A stretch of 64,000 nt of DNA from Acholeplasmataceae bacterium UBA4853 (GCA_002399815.1 DHEJ01000003.1:28440-92439); one strand, 5' to 3'. Shown: positions 36,481 to 46,022, counted from the stretch's first letter. The notes: generated by a model not told the origin, from the letters alone. Made by a program: numbers and translations.

Positions 36481-36562
36481 AATCGTTATAAAGTTGCTTA
36501 TTACCCCATTTTATGAAAAGTTAAGAGAGTTTATGCTACAATATTATTAAAGGCGGTTACAT

Positions 36563-37135
36563 ATGATTAAAAAAGCAGAGTTCGTAAAGTCGGCAGTTTC
36601 TATTAATGATTTGCCAAATGATCTATACCCTCATATCTTATTATTGGGACGGTCAAATGTTGGTAAATCTTCTTTAATCAATGCTTTGACAAATAGAAAA
36701 AGTTTAGCCAGAGTATCAGCTACTCCTGGTAAGACAATTACTTTAAACCTATACTTATTAAATGATGAAATTTATTTAGTCGATGCACCAGGTTATGGCT
36801 ATGCAAGACGCTCAAAAATTCAATCTGAGTCATTCTTAAAAATGATTAAAGAGTATATTAAGAAAAACGGTCATTTAAAAAAAATTGTTCAACTCATAGA
36901 TTTTAATGTTGGACCTACAGCAGATGATTTAAATTTATATCGTGAGCTACAAACCTTAGATATTGAGTTGGTCATTGTTGCAACTAAGTATGATAAGGTG
37001 AAGTCTTCATTTAAGATTAAACAAGAAAAAGAAGTTCGATCAAAGTTTTTACCGGGACAAAATATCATATTAACTTCAAGTGCTACGAAATTCGGAATAA
37101 ATACTATTATAAGGCAGGTAATTATTAGTGAATAA
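36563..37135 (+). CDS. engB: ribosome-biogenesis GTPase EngB (YsxC/YihA)
   Basis: A 190-residue GTPase needed for large-subunit assembly. G1 is GRSNVGKSSLI (about 29-39), G2 region TPGKT, G3 DAPGYGYA (about 74-81) with the family-specific GYGYA, G4 ATKYDK and G5 TSSATK. Length is normal. AAAGGCGG precedes the ATG. It overlaps the following degV gene by eight bases. Confidence 0.95.
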   Translation: MIKKAEFVKSAVSINDLPNDLYPHILLLGRSNVGKSSLINALTNRKSLARVSATPGKTITLNLYLLNDEIYLVDAPGYGYARRSKIQSESFLKMIKEYIKKNGHLKKIVQLIDFNVGPTADDLNLYRELQTLDIELVIVATKYDKVKSSFKIKQEKEVRSKFLPGQNIILTSSATKFGINTIIRQVIISE

Positions 37136-37976
37136 AATTATTATTAGTACCGACTCAACTGCGGATTTAAATGAGTCTATTGTTAAATCAAGAAATATTG
37201 AGGTTATTCCTTTATATGTTCGATTTGAAGATCAAGTATTTAGAGATGGTGTAGATATTAATACCAACAGATTATACGATATGGTAGATGAATTAGGTTA
37301 TTTACCTAAGACTCAAGCAGTATCTCCAGGAGATTTTGAAACACACTTTAAAAAGTTTATTGATCAAGGTTATGAAGTTGTTCATATTTCAATTGGATCA
37401 AAAATATCTGCTAGTTATCAGTCAGCAAAAATAGCTGTTGATTTACTTGAAACAGACAAAGTGCATGTTATTGATTCAGGTAATCTTTCATCAGGTATCG
37501 GACTACTTGTTTTAAAGGCTGCTGACTTTAGAGCATTTGGTTATAGTGCTAAAGAGATTAGTCAGAAAGTGACAAGTTTAGTACCCAAAGTTCGTAGTCA
37601 GTTTGCAATTAAGACATTAGATTATTTACATAAAGGTGGCAGAGCAAGTGGCTTAAGTGCATTTGTTGGATCTATCCTTCAAGTTAAACCAATTATTAAG
37701 GTTGAAAATGGGAAACTAGATGTTTATAAGAAGTCTATCGGTAAGATGAGTAAAGCACTTGATATTATGATTGATGATTTGGTTCAATTAAAAGATCGTA
37801 TTGATAAAGATTATGTATTTATAACGCACTCAATTGCGAATAATTCATATCAGTATATGTTAGAGGAAGTTCAAAATAAAGTTCAAGTTAAAAATATATT
37901 AGAAGGTCACGCAGGTTGTGTGATTTCATCACACTGTGGCAAGGGAACTATTGGTTTACTCTATATTGAGCAATAA
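37128..37976 (+). CDS. DegV-family fatty-acid-binding protein
   Basis: A 282-residue DegV protein. STDSTADLNESIVKSRNIEVIPLYV (7-31) and FRDGVDI form the N-terminal lobe; TQAVSPGDFE, VHISIGSKISASYQSA and VIDSGNLSSGIGLLV carry the lipid-carboxylate-binding Ser/Thr residues. In Gram-positives this family (FakB) binds fatty acids for the kinase FakA; no fakA is in this window. The start is GTG, inside the end of engB. Confidence 0.9.
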   Translation: MNKIIISTDSTADLNESIVKSRNIEVIPLYVRFEDQVFRDGVDINTNRLYDMVDELGYLPKTQAVSPGDFETHFKKFIDQGYEVVHISIGSKISASYQSAKIAVDLLETDKVHVIDSGNLSSGIGLLVLKAADFRAFGYSAKEISQKVTSLVPKVRSQFAIKTLDYLHKGGRASGLSAFVGSILQVKPIIKVENGKLDVYKKSIGKMSKALDIMIDDLVQLKDRIDKDYVFITHSIANNSYQYMLEEVQNKVQVKNILEGHAGCVISSHCGKGTIGLLYIEQ

Positions 37977-37987
37977 GGAGATTTAGT

Positions 37988-38926
37988 ATGAAAACACATA
38001 AAATTTCAATTATTGGTGCTGGCAATGTTGGTGCAGCAACTGGGTTTGCTTTAATGCTGAACAAAGTTGCATCAGATATTGTTTTATATGATATTGATGA
38101 AAAAAGAGCTGAAGGTGAAGCGCTTGATATATTTCAAGGAACCTCACTGGTTGCACCGGTTGATATTAAATCAGGTACAATTGAAGATACTAAAGATTCT
38201 GACATTGTTGTAATTACTGCTGGAGCTGCTCAAAAGCCAGGTGAAACAAGACTGGATTTAGTGAATAAAAATATCGCAATCTATAAAAAGTTGATTCCAG
38301 AAATTGTATTACATAATCCAAATGCAATCTTATTAGTGGTTTCTAATCCAGTAGATATATTAACATATGTTACGTGGAAAATTTCTGGATTTCCTGAAGA
38401 ACGTGTGATTGGTTCAGGTACTGTCCTTGATACTGCACGTTTTAAATCTGCCATTGGTCGAGCATTTAAAATTGATGCTAGAAACGTACACGGTTATGTT
38501 ATTGGTGAACATGGAGATAGTGAAATTTCTATTTATTCTAGAACCAATATAGGTGGTATAACATTTGATGAATACTACAAGAAATCAAAGATAAAAGAAA
38601 AAGAATTTAAGAAAAGAATTTCAAATGAGGTTAAAAATGCAGCATATGAAATTATATCCAAAAAAGGATATACAAATTATGCAGTTGCGGTTGCTGTCTC
38701 AAGAATTTGTACAGCTATTTTAAGAGATGAACGTTCAATTTTAACAACTTCATCTTACTTACGTGGTCAATATCATGTTGACGATGTTTATTTATCAACA
38801 CCAGCAGTTATTGGTAGAAAAGGTGTTGAAGAGATTTTAGAATTTGATTTGGCAGCCGAAGAGCAAATTGCTTTTGAAGAATCTGCGCACATCATAAAGA
38901 ATATTTTAAAGGAATCGAATTTATAA
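37988..38926 (+). CDS. ldh: L-lactate dehydrogenase
   Basis: A 312-residue NAD-dependent enzyme reducing pyruvate to lactate to recycle NADH. It has GAGNVGAATGFALM (about 9-22), the Asp that selects NAD in LYDIDEKRAEGEA, AGAAQKPGETRLDLVNKN with the mobile-loop Gln and Arg, VSNPVDILTY, GTVLDTARFKSAIG, and the catalytic His in VIGEHGDSE. The Gln in the loop favours lactate over malate dehydrogenase. It overlaps the next start by one base (TAATG). Confidence 0.94.
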   Translation: MKTHKISIIGAGNVGAATGFALMLNKVASDIVLYDIDEKRAEGEALDIFQGTSLVAPVDIKSGTIEDTKDSDIVVITAGAAQKPGETRLDLVNKNIAIYKKLIPEIVLHNPNAILLVVSNPVDILTYVTWKISGFPEERVIGSGTVLDTARFKSAIGRAFKIDARNVHGYVIGEHGDSEISIYSRTNIGGITFDEYYKKSKIKEKEFKKRISNEVKNAAYEIISKKGYTNYAVAVAVSRICTAILRDERSILTTSSYLRGQYHVDDVYLSTPAVIGRKGVEEILEFDLAAEEQIAFEESAHIIKNILKESNL

Positions 38927-39567
38927 TGAAAATTGCAATTATTGGCGCATCAGGATTTGTCGGTGAGAAAATTGTTGATGAAGCTTTATCTAGAAATCAT
39001 ATAGTAGAGGCGATTTTTAGAAGAAATCCAATTGTGAAGAGAAATAATCTTACCTTACATAAGATGACTATTTTTGATGAAGAAATTTTTGAAAATGTGA
39101 TCAAGGATGTTGATTTGATTATCTCTGCTTATAATCCTGGATATTATCATGTGGATCAAAAGAATCGTTATATGGATGCATATAAAGTTATTTTCTCACT
39201 TTGTAAGAAACTTAATAAACGTATTATTGTTGTTATTGGAGCAACCTCATTAATTCAATATGATGGTGAGTTTGTTAAAAATGGGTTAGTCTATCCAAAA
39301 CCTTGGTTAAAAGCACTTGAAGGACCAGACTTGGTTTATGATACATACAAGGATGATAAGTCTTTAAATGTTACCTTTGTCTCACCTGCAGTTGAACTTA
39401 TTGATGGTGTTCGTACAACCCACTATGCATATGGAACCAATCACTTGGTGTATGATAAGAATTTTGAATCTAGAGTCTCTGTACAGGATTTAGCGCATGC
39501 AATATTAAATGAGGCTGAAAATCCAAAATACACTGGTTCAAGATTTACCATTGCATATCAAGAATAA
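38926..39567 (+). CDS. NAD(P)-binding Rossmann-fold protein, paralogue of the 21647-22279 product
   Basis: A 213-residue atypical short-chain dehydrogenase with MKIAIIGASGFVGEKIV at the N-terminus, identical over the first 13 residues to its paralogue at 21647. DLIISAYNPGYYH, RIIVVIGATSLIQ and VTFVSPAVELIDG also align, and both end in a short C-terminal strand region. It is translationally coupled to ldh by a TAATG overlap. The substrate is unknown. The last 20 bases of the gene carry the promoter of the next operon. Confidence 0.8.
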   Translation: MKIAIIGASGFVGEKIVDEALSRNHIVEAIFRRNPIVKRNNLTLHKMTIFDEEIFENVIKDVDLIISAYNPGYYHVDQKNRYMDAYKVIFSLCKKLNKRIIVVIGATSLIQYDGEFVKNGLVYPKPWLKALEGPDLVYDTYKDDKSLNVTFVSPAVELIDGVRTTHYAYGTNHLVYDKNFESRVSVQDLAHAILNEAENPKYTGSRFTIAYQE

Positions 39568-39579
39568 TTAGTATATAAT
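39551..39579 (+). promoter_or_regulatory. promoter of the valine T-box operon
   Basis: TTGCAT (39551-39556), exactly 17 bases, and a perfect TATAAT (39574-39579). The -35 and part of the spacer lie inside the end of the preceding gene. Confidence 0.8.
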
Positions 39580-39585
39580 ATTTTA

Positions 39586-39830
39586 AAGCGTTGAAATGAA
39601 AGAGTAAGTATTATTAAACTTAAAAGAGATAGGCTGGTTGGTGAAAAGCTTAAAGTTTATGATAGTGAAAGTCATCATGGAGCTAGTTTAGAGAACTTAT
39701 AGTAACTAAACTCGGATTCATCCACGTTATCGGATTTTAAAGTGCGTAAATCTTTTTTGCGAACTAAGGTGGTACCACGAGTATAAAATTCGCCCTTAGA
39801 CTATTTTTTAGTCTTAGGGTTTTTATTTTA
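39586..39830 (+). promoter_or_regulatory. T-box riboswitch leader, valine-specific
   Basis: The T-box core AAGGTGGTACCACG is at 39766-39779. Stem I spans about 39590-39690: an AGTA on the 5' side faces GAAA-GTC-A on the 3' side (39668-39675), giving specifier GUC, a Val codon; the distal loop has CTGGTTGGTG. The UGGU in the antiterminator bulge would pair with ACCA of an uncharged tRNA. The leader ends in a terminator hairpin. It should raise expression of the downstream GNAT-valS-folC genes when charged tRNA-Val is scarce. Confidence 0.9.
39793..39825 (+). terminator. regulated terminator of the T-box leader
   Basis: CCCTTAGACT (39793-39802) pairs with AGTCTTAGGG (39811-39820) with one mismatch, followed by TTTTT. 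It is mutually exclusive with the antiterminator formed by the T-box sequence. Confidence 0.88.
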
Positions 39831-39848
39831 ACAAAGGAGTATGTATCC

Positions 39849-40409
39849 ATGTTTCCAACTTTAGAAAGTAAACGAGTCATATTAAGATTACCAAAACCAT
39901 ACGATTTAGTATCCTTTTTCTATTATGCCTCTAAACCAAATATTGGTCCTAGTGCTGGCTGGTTTCCACATCAAAACCTAGATGATACAAAAAAGGTATT
40001 GGATTTATTTATTAAGGAAGGTAACATTTGGGCAATTACCATTAAACCAGAGGATGTGATGGTGGGGTCCATTGGATTACATTCTAGAATGGATGATATT
40101 GTTAATGGTATGGGTTGTGAAATAGGGTTTGCTCTTGATGATAGTTATTGGAATAAAGGTTATATGACCGAGGCTGTTAAACTCGTTATGGATTACGTAT
40201 TTAAAGAGTTATCCTTTGATTATTTATTAGTCAGTCATGCTGATTTTAACTTATCAAGTAAAAAAGTGATTGAAAAATGTGGTTTTAAATATCAATACAC
40301 ATCAAAAAAGACATATATTGAGAATCCGGAAATAATGGATGTATTATATTATAAGTTAACAAAAAAGGAGTATTTGAAGAATGAAAATAGAACTGAACAC
40401 GAAATATGA
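39849..40409 (+). CDS. GNAT-family N-acetyltransferase (RimJ/RimL-like)
   Basis: A 186-residue acetyltransferase. LESKRVILRLPKPYDL at the N-terminus, GSIGLHSRMDD, a CEIGFALDDSYWNKGYMTEAV acetyl-CoA loop (about 98-118), and HADFNLSSKKVIEKCGF near the end fit the ribosomal-protein or spermidine-type GNATs. It is the first gene behind the valine T-box and overlaps valS by 29 bases, so both depend on the same control. The target is unknown. AAGGAG precedes the ATG. Confidence 0.88.
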   Translation: MFPTLESKRVILRLPKPYDLVSFFYYASKPNIGPSAGWFPHQNLDDTKKVLDLFIKEGNIWAITIKPEDVMVGSIGLHSRMDDIVNGMGCEIGFALDDSYWNKGYMTEAVKLVMDYVFKELSFDYLLVSHADFNLSSKKVIEKCGFKYQYTSKKTYIENPEIMDVLYYKLTKKEYLKNENRTEHEI

Positions 40410-42963
40410 TTTTAAAGAAGTAGAAAAAGGTAGATATGATTTTTGGTTAAAAAATGATTTTTTTACTGCAGGTAAGGATTTAAGTAAAGAACCATTTACA
40501 ATTGTGATTCCACCACCAAATGTTACAGGTAAATTACATTTAGGTCATGCTTGGGATACTGCAATCCAAGACATTATTATTAGACGTAAGAGAATGCAAG
40601 GTTATGATGCATTATATTTACCTGGAATGGATCACGCAGGGATTGCAACTCAAGCAAAAATTGATGAACGTTTAAAATCTCAAGGGATTAGTCGATATGA
40701 TTTAGGTAGAGAAAATTATTTAGTTAAAGCATGGGAATGGAAAAATGAATATTCTCAATTTATCCGTACTCAGTGGGCTGCTCTTGGATTATCCCTTGAT
40801 TATTCAAAAGAAAGATTTACTTTAGATGACAAATTAAATCAAGCTGTTAATGAAGTTTTCATTAAGTTATATGAAAAAGGTTATATATACCGCGGTTATC
40901 GCATTATTAACTGGGATGTTGAAGCTAAAACTGCATTATCTAATATCGAAGTTGAATATGAGGAAACAGAAGGTAAACTTTATTATTTTAACTATCCATT
41001 TGTCGATCAAGATGGTTATTTAACTATTGCAACTACACGTCCTGAAACCATGTTTGCTGACCAAGCATTAATGGTTAATCCAAATGATGAACGTTATAAA
41101 AAGTATGTAGGAAAAAAAGTATATATTCCAGGAACAAAAACAATTATTCCAGTCATTGCTGATGATTATGTTGATGTTAGTTTTGGTACTGGTGTAGTAA
41201 AAGTTACACCAGCACACGACCCAAATGACTATGAAGTAGCTAAAAGACATCAACTTTTGATGCCACTTTGTATGAATGAAGATGGAACAATGAATGAAAT
41301 GGCATTTGAGTATGAAGGCCAAGATCGATTTACATGTCGTAAGAATGTGACAAAAGCACTTGAATCCTTAGGTTTATGTGCGAAGATTGAAAACTATACA
41401 CATCAGGTAGGATATTCAGAGCGTACTGGTGTTATAGTTGAACCGAGATTATCTTTACAATGGTTTGTATCAATGAAAGAATTAAGTAAAAACACTGTGG
41501 ATAAGAATAAAGTTAATTTTGTTCCTGAACGTTTTAAAAATACATTTGAAAATTGGATGTCAAACATACAAGACTGGACAATTTCTAGACAATTATGGTG
41601 GGGTCATAGAATTCCTGCATGGTTTAGAGGTGATGAGGTTAAAGTTCAATTAACTTCTCCTGGTGATGATTGGATACAAGATGAAGATGTTTTAGATACT
41701 TGGTTTTCAAGTGCTTTATGGCCGTTTTCTACACTTGGATGGCCAGATACTAAAGATCCACTCTATCAAAGATATTATCCGACCAATTTGCTTGTTACAG
41801 GATATGATATTATTTTCTTTTGGGTTGCTAGAATGATGTTTCAAGGTCAAGAATTTACTCAAAAAGATCCATTTAACACGGTTTTACTTCATGGTTTAAT
41901 TAGAGCTGAAGATGGTAGAAAAATGAGTAAATCTTTAGGTAATGGTGTGGATCCGATGGATGTGATTGATGCTTATGGACTAGATGCTTTAAGATATTTT
42001 ATCGTATCAAATTCAGCACCTGGAATGGATACACGCTATGATGTTAAAAAGATTGAATCTTCATGGAATTTCATCAATAAATTATGGAATATTACAAGAT
42101 TTGTTACTTTAAATATTAAAGATTCAAGTCTTAAAATCAATGAAGCACATCTAAATTTGTTTGACAAATGGATATTAACGCGCTTATCGGAAACAATCGA
42201 ACAAGCAGATCATTTTTATGAACGTTATGAATTTAATGAAGCATCTAAAGTGTTACAAAACTTTATTTGGGATGATTTTGCAAGTTGGTATTTAGAACTA
42301 TCAAAAATATCACTTGCTGATGCTAAATCAAATGAAAATACTCAGGCAGTATTACTATACGTGCTCAAAGATGTTTTAAAATTAATGCATCCATTTTTAC
42401 CGTTTGTAACAGAAAAACTATTTATTGATATCTATGAGGAACAATCAATCATGGTGTCATCATGGCCAGAGGTTACATATAAATTTAATGAATCACTTAT
42501 TGATTTTAAAGAAATTGAAGAGGCTATTACAAAGGTAAGAAATTTAAGAAGTGAATATAATATTGCACCATCAAAAGGATTAAATATTACACTTCAATCT
42601 TCACATAAGCATATATTAGACTTACTAATTAAAGAAGAAAAATATTTAACTAAATTTTTAAATACAATAAGCTTAAAGTTTGAAGCATCAATTAAAGATG
42701 CTGACTTGTTACTATTATCTGGTGCGAATGTGAATATCTTTGTAGCAAAAGCTGAATTAATTGATTTAAAGGCAGAAAAAGAGTCGTTACTTAAGCAAAA
42801 AGAACAATTAGAAAAAGAAATAGAACGTTCTAAAGGTTTATTATCAAATCAAAATTTCATTAGTAAAGCACCAAAAGAAAAGCTAGATAGTGAAAATGAA
42901 AAGTATCAAAATTATCAAAAACAATACAATGATGTCGTTGAGAAGTTAAAAAAACATGTTTAA
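40381..42963 (+). CDS. valS: valyl-tRNA synthetase
   Basis: An 860-residue class I synthetase that charges tRNA-Val. The HIGH motif is in PPPNVTGKLHLGHAW (about 43-57), the editing domain has ATTRPETMFAD (about 216-226) and PAHDPNDYEVA, and the KMSKS motif is KMSKSLGNG (about 516-524). A C-terminal coiled coil of about 70 residues (EKESLLKQKEQLEKEIERSK) is the tRNA-binding arm typical of bacterial ValRS. Full length. The ribosome binding site AAAGGAG lies inside the preceding gene, and it overlaps folC by eight bases. Confidence 0.98.
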   Translation: MKIELNTKYDFKEVEKGRYDFWLKNDFFTAGKDLSKEPFTIVIPPPNVTGKLHLGHAWDTAIQDIIIRRKRMQGYDALYLPGMDHAGIATQAKIDERLKSQGISRYDLGRENYLVKAWEWKNEYSQFIRTQWAALGLSLDYSKERFTLDDKLNQAVNEVFIKLYEKGYIYRGYRIINWDVEAKTALSNIEVEYEETEGKLYYFNYPFVDQDGYLTIATTRPETMFADQALMVNPNDERYKKYVGKKVYIPGTKTIIPVIADDYVDVSFGTGVVKVTPAHDPNDYEVAKRHQLLMPLCMNEDGTMNEMAFEYEGQDRFTCRKNVTKALESLGLCAKIENYTHQVGYSERTGVIVEPRLSLQWFVSMKELSKNTVDKNKVNFVPERFKNTFENWMSNIQDWTISRQLWWGHRIPAWFRGDEVKVQLTSPGDDWIQDEDVLDTWFSSALWPFSTLGWPDTKDPLYQRYYPTNLLVTGYDIIFFWVARMMFQGQEFTQKDPFNTVLLHGLIRAEDGRKMSKSLGNGVDPMDVIDAYGLDALRYFIVSNSAPGMDTRYDVKKIESSWNFINKLWNITRFVTLNIKDSSLKINEAHLNLFDKWILTRLSETIEQADHFYERYEFNEASKVLQNFIWDDFASWYLELSKISLADAKSNENTQAVLLYVLKDVLKLMHPFLPFVTEKLFIDIYEEQSIMVSSWPEVTYKFNESLIDFKEIEEAITKVRNLRSEYNIAPSKGLNITLQSSHKHILDLLIKEEKYLTKFLNTISLKFEASIKDADLLLLSGANVNIFVAKAELIDLKAEKESLLKQKEQLEKEIERSKGLLSNQNFISKAPKEKLDSENEKYQNYQKQYNDVVEKLKKHV

Positions 42964-44191
42964 TACAGTTGAAGCGGCAGTTACATGGGTAGAATCTCAA
43001 ATCAAGTTTCGTCCTAAAACAAGTTTGGACTATATTAAAAATGGTTTAAACTTGTTGGACATAGATTTAAGTCATATGAAAAAAGTTCATGTTACAGGTA
43101 CTAATGGTAAAGGGTCTGTATGTATGAATATTACATCAATTCTAGTTAATCAGGATATTAAAGTAGGTACATTTACCTCACCTTACCTAGTGAAATTCAA
43201 TGAAAGAATTAAGTTAAATGGTTTGGATATATCAGATCAAGATTTACTAGGTGAGATTAATCACATTTATGAACTGAATGAAAAATATGCTTTAATTTAC
43301 GGATTTTCATTATCATTTTTTGAATTACTCACTTTAGTTAGTCTACACTACTTTAGTAAACAAAAAGTTGATGTCATTATTATGGAAGTGGGTATTGGTG
43401 GGTTACTTGATGCAACCAATATATTAAATTATGATGTCTCTGTGATTACTAACATTGGTATGGATCATATGAAACAATTAGGTAATACACTTGAGTCGAT
43501 TGCACTCAACAAATTAGGTATTGTTAAAGAAAATAATACACTTTTTACAACGGTTGATGAAGCATTAGTTCCACTTTTTATGAAATACTGTACAAATGTT
43601 CATGCGAACTTTTATTGGATCGATAAAAAGAATATTAAAACGATATCAGAAATACCACATATTATAGATTACAAAAATTATATTTATAAACTATCGTTGT
43701 TAGGACAACATCAAAAATCTAATGCAGCGCTTGCTATTGAAGTTGTAAAGTACTTATACAATGATATAAGGGATGAAAGTATATCGATTGGATTATCAAA
43801 AACTGTACATCCAGGTAGATTAGAAACAGTGTTAGATGGTGTAATCATTGATGGTGCACATAACATGCATGCCATTGACTCATTAATTTTTTCTTTACAA
43901 ACGACATTTAAAGAGTATAATATTAATGTACTGTTTAGTGCACTATCTGATAAAGAGCCATTATTGATGTTAAAAAAACTTGAACCATACGTTCATTCCA
44001 TCACTACGACTGCTTTTCCGGATACTCGTTATGAATCACTAGAATTTCTTCCCTATAAATTTGAAAAGAATCCAAAAACAGCCTTATTAAATTTAATAAA
44101 AGAAAAATCAACTAAAGACTTAGTGCTCGTAACTGGTAGTTTGCACTTTATTGGGTACATGAAAAAGGAAATCATACCCGCTTTAAAATAA
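42956..44191 (+). CDS. folC: folylpolyglutamate/dihydrofolate synthase
   Basis: A 411-residue Mur-ligase-like enzyme that adds glutamate to folates, and possibly to dihydropteroate. It has the family start with FRPKTSLDYIKNGLNLL, P-loop HVTGTNGKGSV (about 43-53), FTSPYLVKFNERIKLNG (about 72-88), EVGIGGLLDATNI, the LGNTLESIALNKLGIVK block with the Lys carbamylation region, LLGQHQKSNAALA, HPGRLE and DGAHN. Follows valS with an eight-base overlap, a common partner in Firmicutes. Confidence 0.95.
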   Translation: MFNTVEAAVTWVESQIKFRPKTSLDYIKNGLNLLDIDLSHMKKVHVTGTNGKGSVCMNITSILVNQDIKVGTFTSPYLVKFNERIKLNGLDISDQDLLGEINHIYELNEKYALIYGFSLSFFELLTLVSLHYFSKQKVDVIIMEVGIGGLLDATNILNYDVSVITNIGMDHMKQLGNTLESIALNKLGIVKENNTLFTTVDEALVPLFMKYCTNVHANFYWIDKKNIKTISEIPHIIDYKNYIYKLSLLGQHQKSNAALAIEVVKYLYNDIRDESISIGLSKTVHPGRLETVLDGVIIDGAHNMHAIDSLIFSLQTTFKEYNINVLFSALSDKEPLLMLKKLEPYVHSITTTAFPDTRYESLEFLPYKFEKNPKTALLNLIKEKSTKDLVLVTGSLHFIGYMKKEIIPALK

Positions 44192-44200
44192 GGTGATACT

Positions 44201-44989
44201 ATGTTGATCAATCAAGCTTTAATTTATACTGAAAAGCATACCGTAGAAAAACCTAAAGGCATCGTTATTATTTCTCACGGTATTGCACTCCATTCAATTT
44301 ATTATAGAAAACTTGCAGAACTACTTAATGGCGGGGGATATTCCGTTGTTTTGTATGATTTAAGAGGTCATGGTAAGTCCCAAGGAAAACGTGGCGATAT
44401 CAAATCCTACAAACATTTTTTAGATGATCTTAACGCCATTATTATTGAAACTAAGAAGGATTCTAATTTGCCTATTTATATATTAGGTCATTCCATGGGT
44501 GGAGTTATCACAAATGTCTATGCGAGTCTTTATAGTAATTTTGATGGTGTGATATTACTTGCTACACCAACCCAAACACCAAGTATGGGTTTACTCTCGA
44601 TTATTCCTTATAATTTATTTGGATTTCTAAGAATTAAAACGGATTTTTCAGATGATCGTTTATCTCATTTTCCGCCATCCGATAATGTTGATCCTTATGC
44701 GCTTAAGAGTTTTACATTACGACTTATAGGTAATGTATTAAAGACTGCTATGAAGACACTGAAAAGTAATCTAGGTAACTATAAACATAGTATATTAATC
44801 ATTCACGGAACTGAAGACAAGTTAGTTCCTTATAAGGATTCAGAAAAGTTCTATCAACAAATTCCTTCAAAGGATAAGACATTAAAGTTAATTACTGATG
44901 GATATCATAATTTAAATCATGATACGGTCACAGAAGAAGTAAGTAGAGAAATAATTACATGGTTAGATAAGAAAAATGCTAAGAATTAA
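44201..44989 (+). CDS. alpha/beta hydrolase (monoacylglycerol lipase/lysophospholipase-like)
   Basis: A 262-residue serine hydrolase. It has IIISHGIALHSIYYRKLAELL (oxyanion region, about 22-42), YDLRGHGKSQGKRGD typical of monoglyceride lipases, the nucleophile Ser in LGHSMGG (about 98-104), the acid Asp in HGTEDKLVP and the His in DGYHNLNH. No signal peptide; it could recycle membrane lipids on the cytoplasmic side. Fourth gene of the T-box operon. Its stop codon lies inside a terminator. Confidence 0.85.
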   Translation: MLINQALIYTEKHTVEKPKGIVIISHGIALHSIYYRKLAELLNGGGYSVVLYDLRGHGKSQGKRGDIKSYKHFLDDLNAIIIETKKDSNLPIYILGHSMGGVITNVYASLYSNFDGVILLATPTQTPSMGLLSIIPYNLFGFLRIKTDFSDDRLSHFPPSDNVDPYALKSFTLRLIGNVLKTAMKTLKSNLGNYKHSILIIHGTEDKLVPYKDSEKFYQQIPSKDKTLKLITDGYHNLNHDTVTEEVSREIITWLDKKNAKN

Positions 44990-45000
44990 CTTAGCATTTT
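44973..45000. terminator. bidirectional terminator between convergent genes
   Basis: AAAATGCTAAG (44973-44983) pairs perfectly with CTTAGCATTTT (44990-45000), with T runs on both strands. The plus-strand stop (44987-44989) is in the loop and the minus-strand stop (44991-44993) in the stem, so one 28-base element ends both transcripts. Confidence 0.92.
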
Positions 45001-46022
45001 TTATTTTGTGTATTCTTTTTACTGACATATTTTATGGTTGTTGTTAACCATTCTATAATATATATTCCGATCATAAAGGCAATCATTGTATAAATAATGA
45101 TATTTGTCCAATAAGTAACAGTTGTTAAATCAGTTTCAAATAAAGCAATTAAACCATCATAATACATTGGTGTTAGAAGGTTAGGTAATAGTAATATAAT
45201 AATAGTTCCGATAATACTTAATAACTTGACAACTGCTCTAAAGATTAATAGTTTAGAATTCACGTAACCGACATTTAAATGATATGCATATCTTAAGAAT
45301 AATAAGATATTACTGATGATGATAAATGCGGTAAATAAAGGCTTATAATCAAGGTTTAAAATTGGATATGATGTTTGATCGACCACGTAAATAGCAATAT
45401 TTTCGTAATATACGATGAATAATACACCGAATGCTACAGAAAATAGTACTGCAAAAATCATCTCGATTAGTATGGATAATCTACCTGAAGGTTTAAATTT
45501 AATTTCTTCTTTAGGAACATCCATTAAATCTTTAGTCTTCCAATTGGTCAACCATTCATCCACATTTTGTTTAACCTTTGGAATACTATATGACCAAAAT
45601 GCTAATGTAGTGAATCCAAATGCAGCAAACATGAAACTGAATAAGTTAGTAAAGGTATTTGTTATGATGTTACCAACAAAGTTCACTGGAAATTGACTGT
45701 CTAAATTCACTAAACTCTCAATCATTGATACAATGACAGATATTATAATAAAGCCGATAAGTACGTATTTAAGGATTAGAATATAGTCCTGATAAAACAT
45801 TGGTGGTACGACATGTCTTTCCTCTGTTTGATATTTAGAAGCTACATGGATTGGGTTACCTATCTTATGTAATACATCATCTATTTCTTGATCAGTAGGC
45901 TTTGTATTATCACCTAACATATCAAAAATATATGATTCTAATTCCTTTTTGATTTCTTCTCTGTTGTTACTTGGACAACGTTTGGTTACTGCATAAATAT
46001 ACTTTTCAATCATGTGGTTCAT
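44991..46022 (-). CDS. HAAS-domain membrane protein, partner of a PadR regulator
   Basis: A 343-residue protein. Residues 1-65 form a HAAS/permease-prefix domain (IEKYIYAVTKRCP, REEIKKELESYIFDML, VLHKIGNPIHVASKY), followed by about seven or eight transmembrane helices. PadR-HAAS gene pairs are common in Gram-positives; the HAAS protein is thought to tie membrane state to the regulator, but the mechanism is not settled. Overlaps the PadR gene by four bases (ATGA) and has AAGGAGA upstream of its ATG. Confidence 0.82.
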   Translation of the reverse strand: MNHMIEKYIYAVTKRCPSNNREEIKKELESYIFDMLGDNTKPTDQEIDDVLHKIGNPIHVASKYQTEERHVVPPMFYQDYILILKYVLIGFIIISVIVSMIESLVNLDSQFPVNFVGNIITNTFTNLFSFMFAAFGFTTLAFWSYSIPKVKQNVDEWLTNWKTKDLMDVPKEEIKFKPSGRLSILIEMIFAVLFSVAFGVLFIVYYENIAIYVVDQTSYPILNLDYKPLFTAFIIISNILLFLRYAYHLNVGYVNSKLLIFRAVVKLLSIIGTIIILLLPNLLTPMYYDGLIALFETDLTTVTYWTNIIIYTMIAFMIGIYIIEWLTTTIKYVSKKNTQNKKC

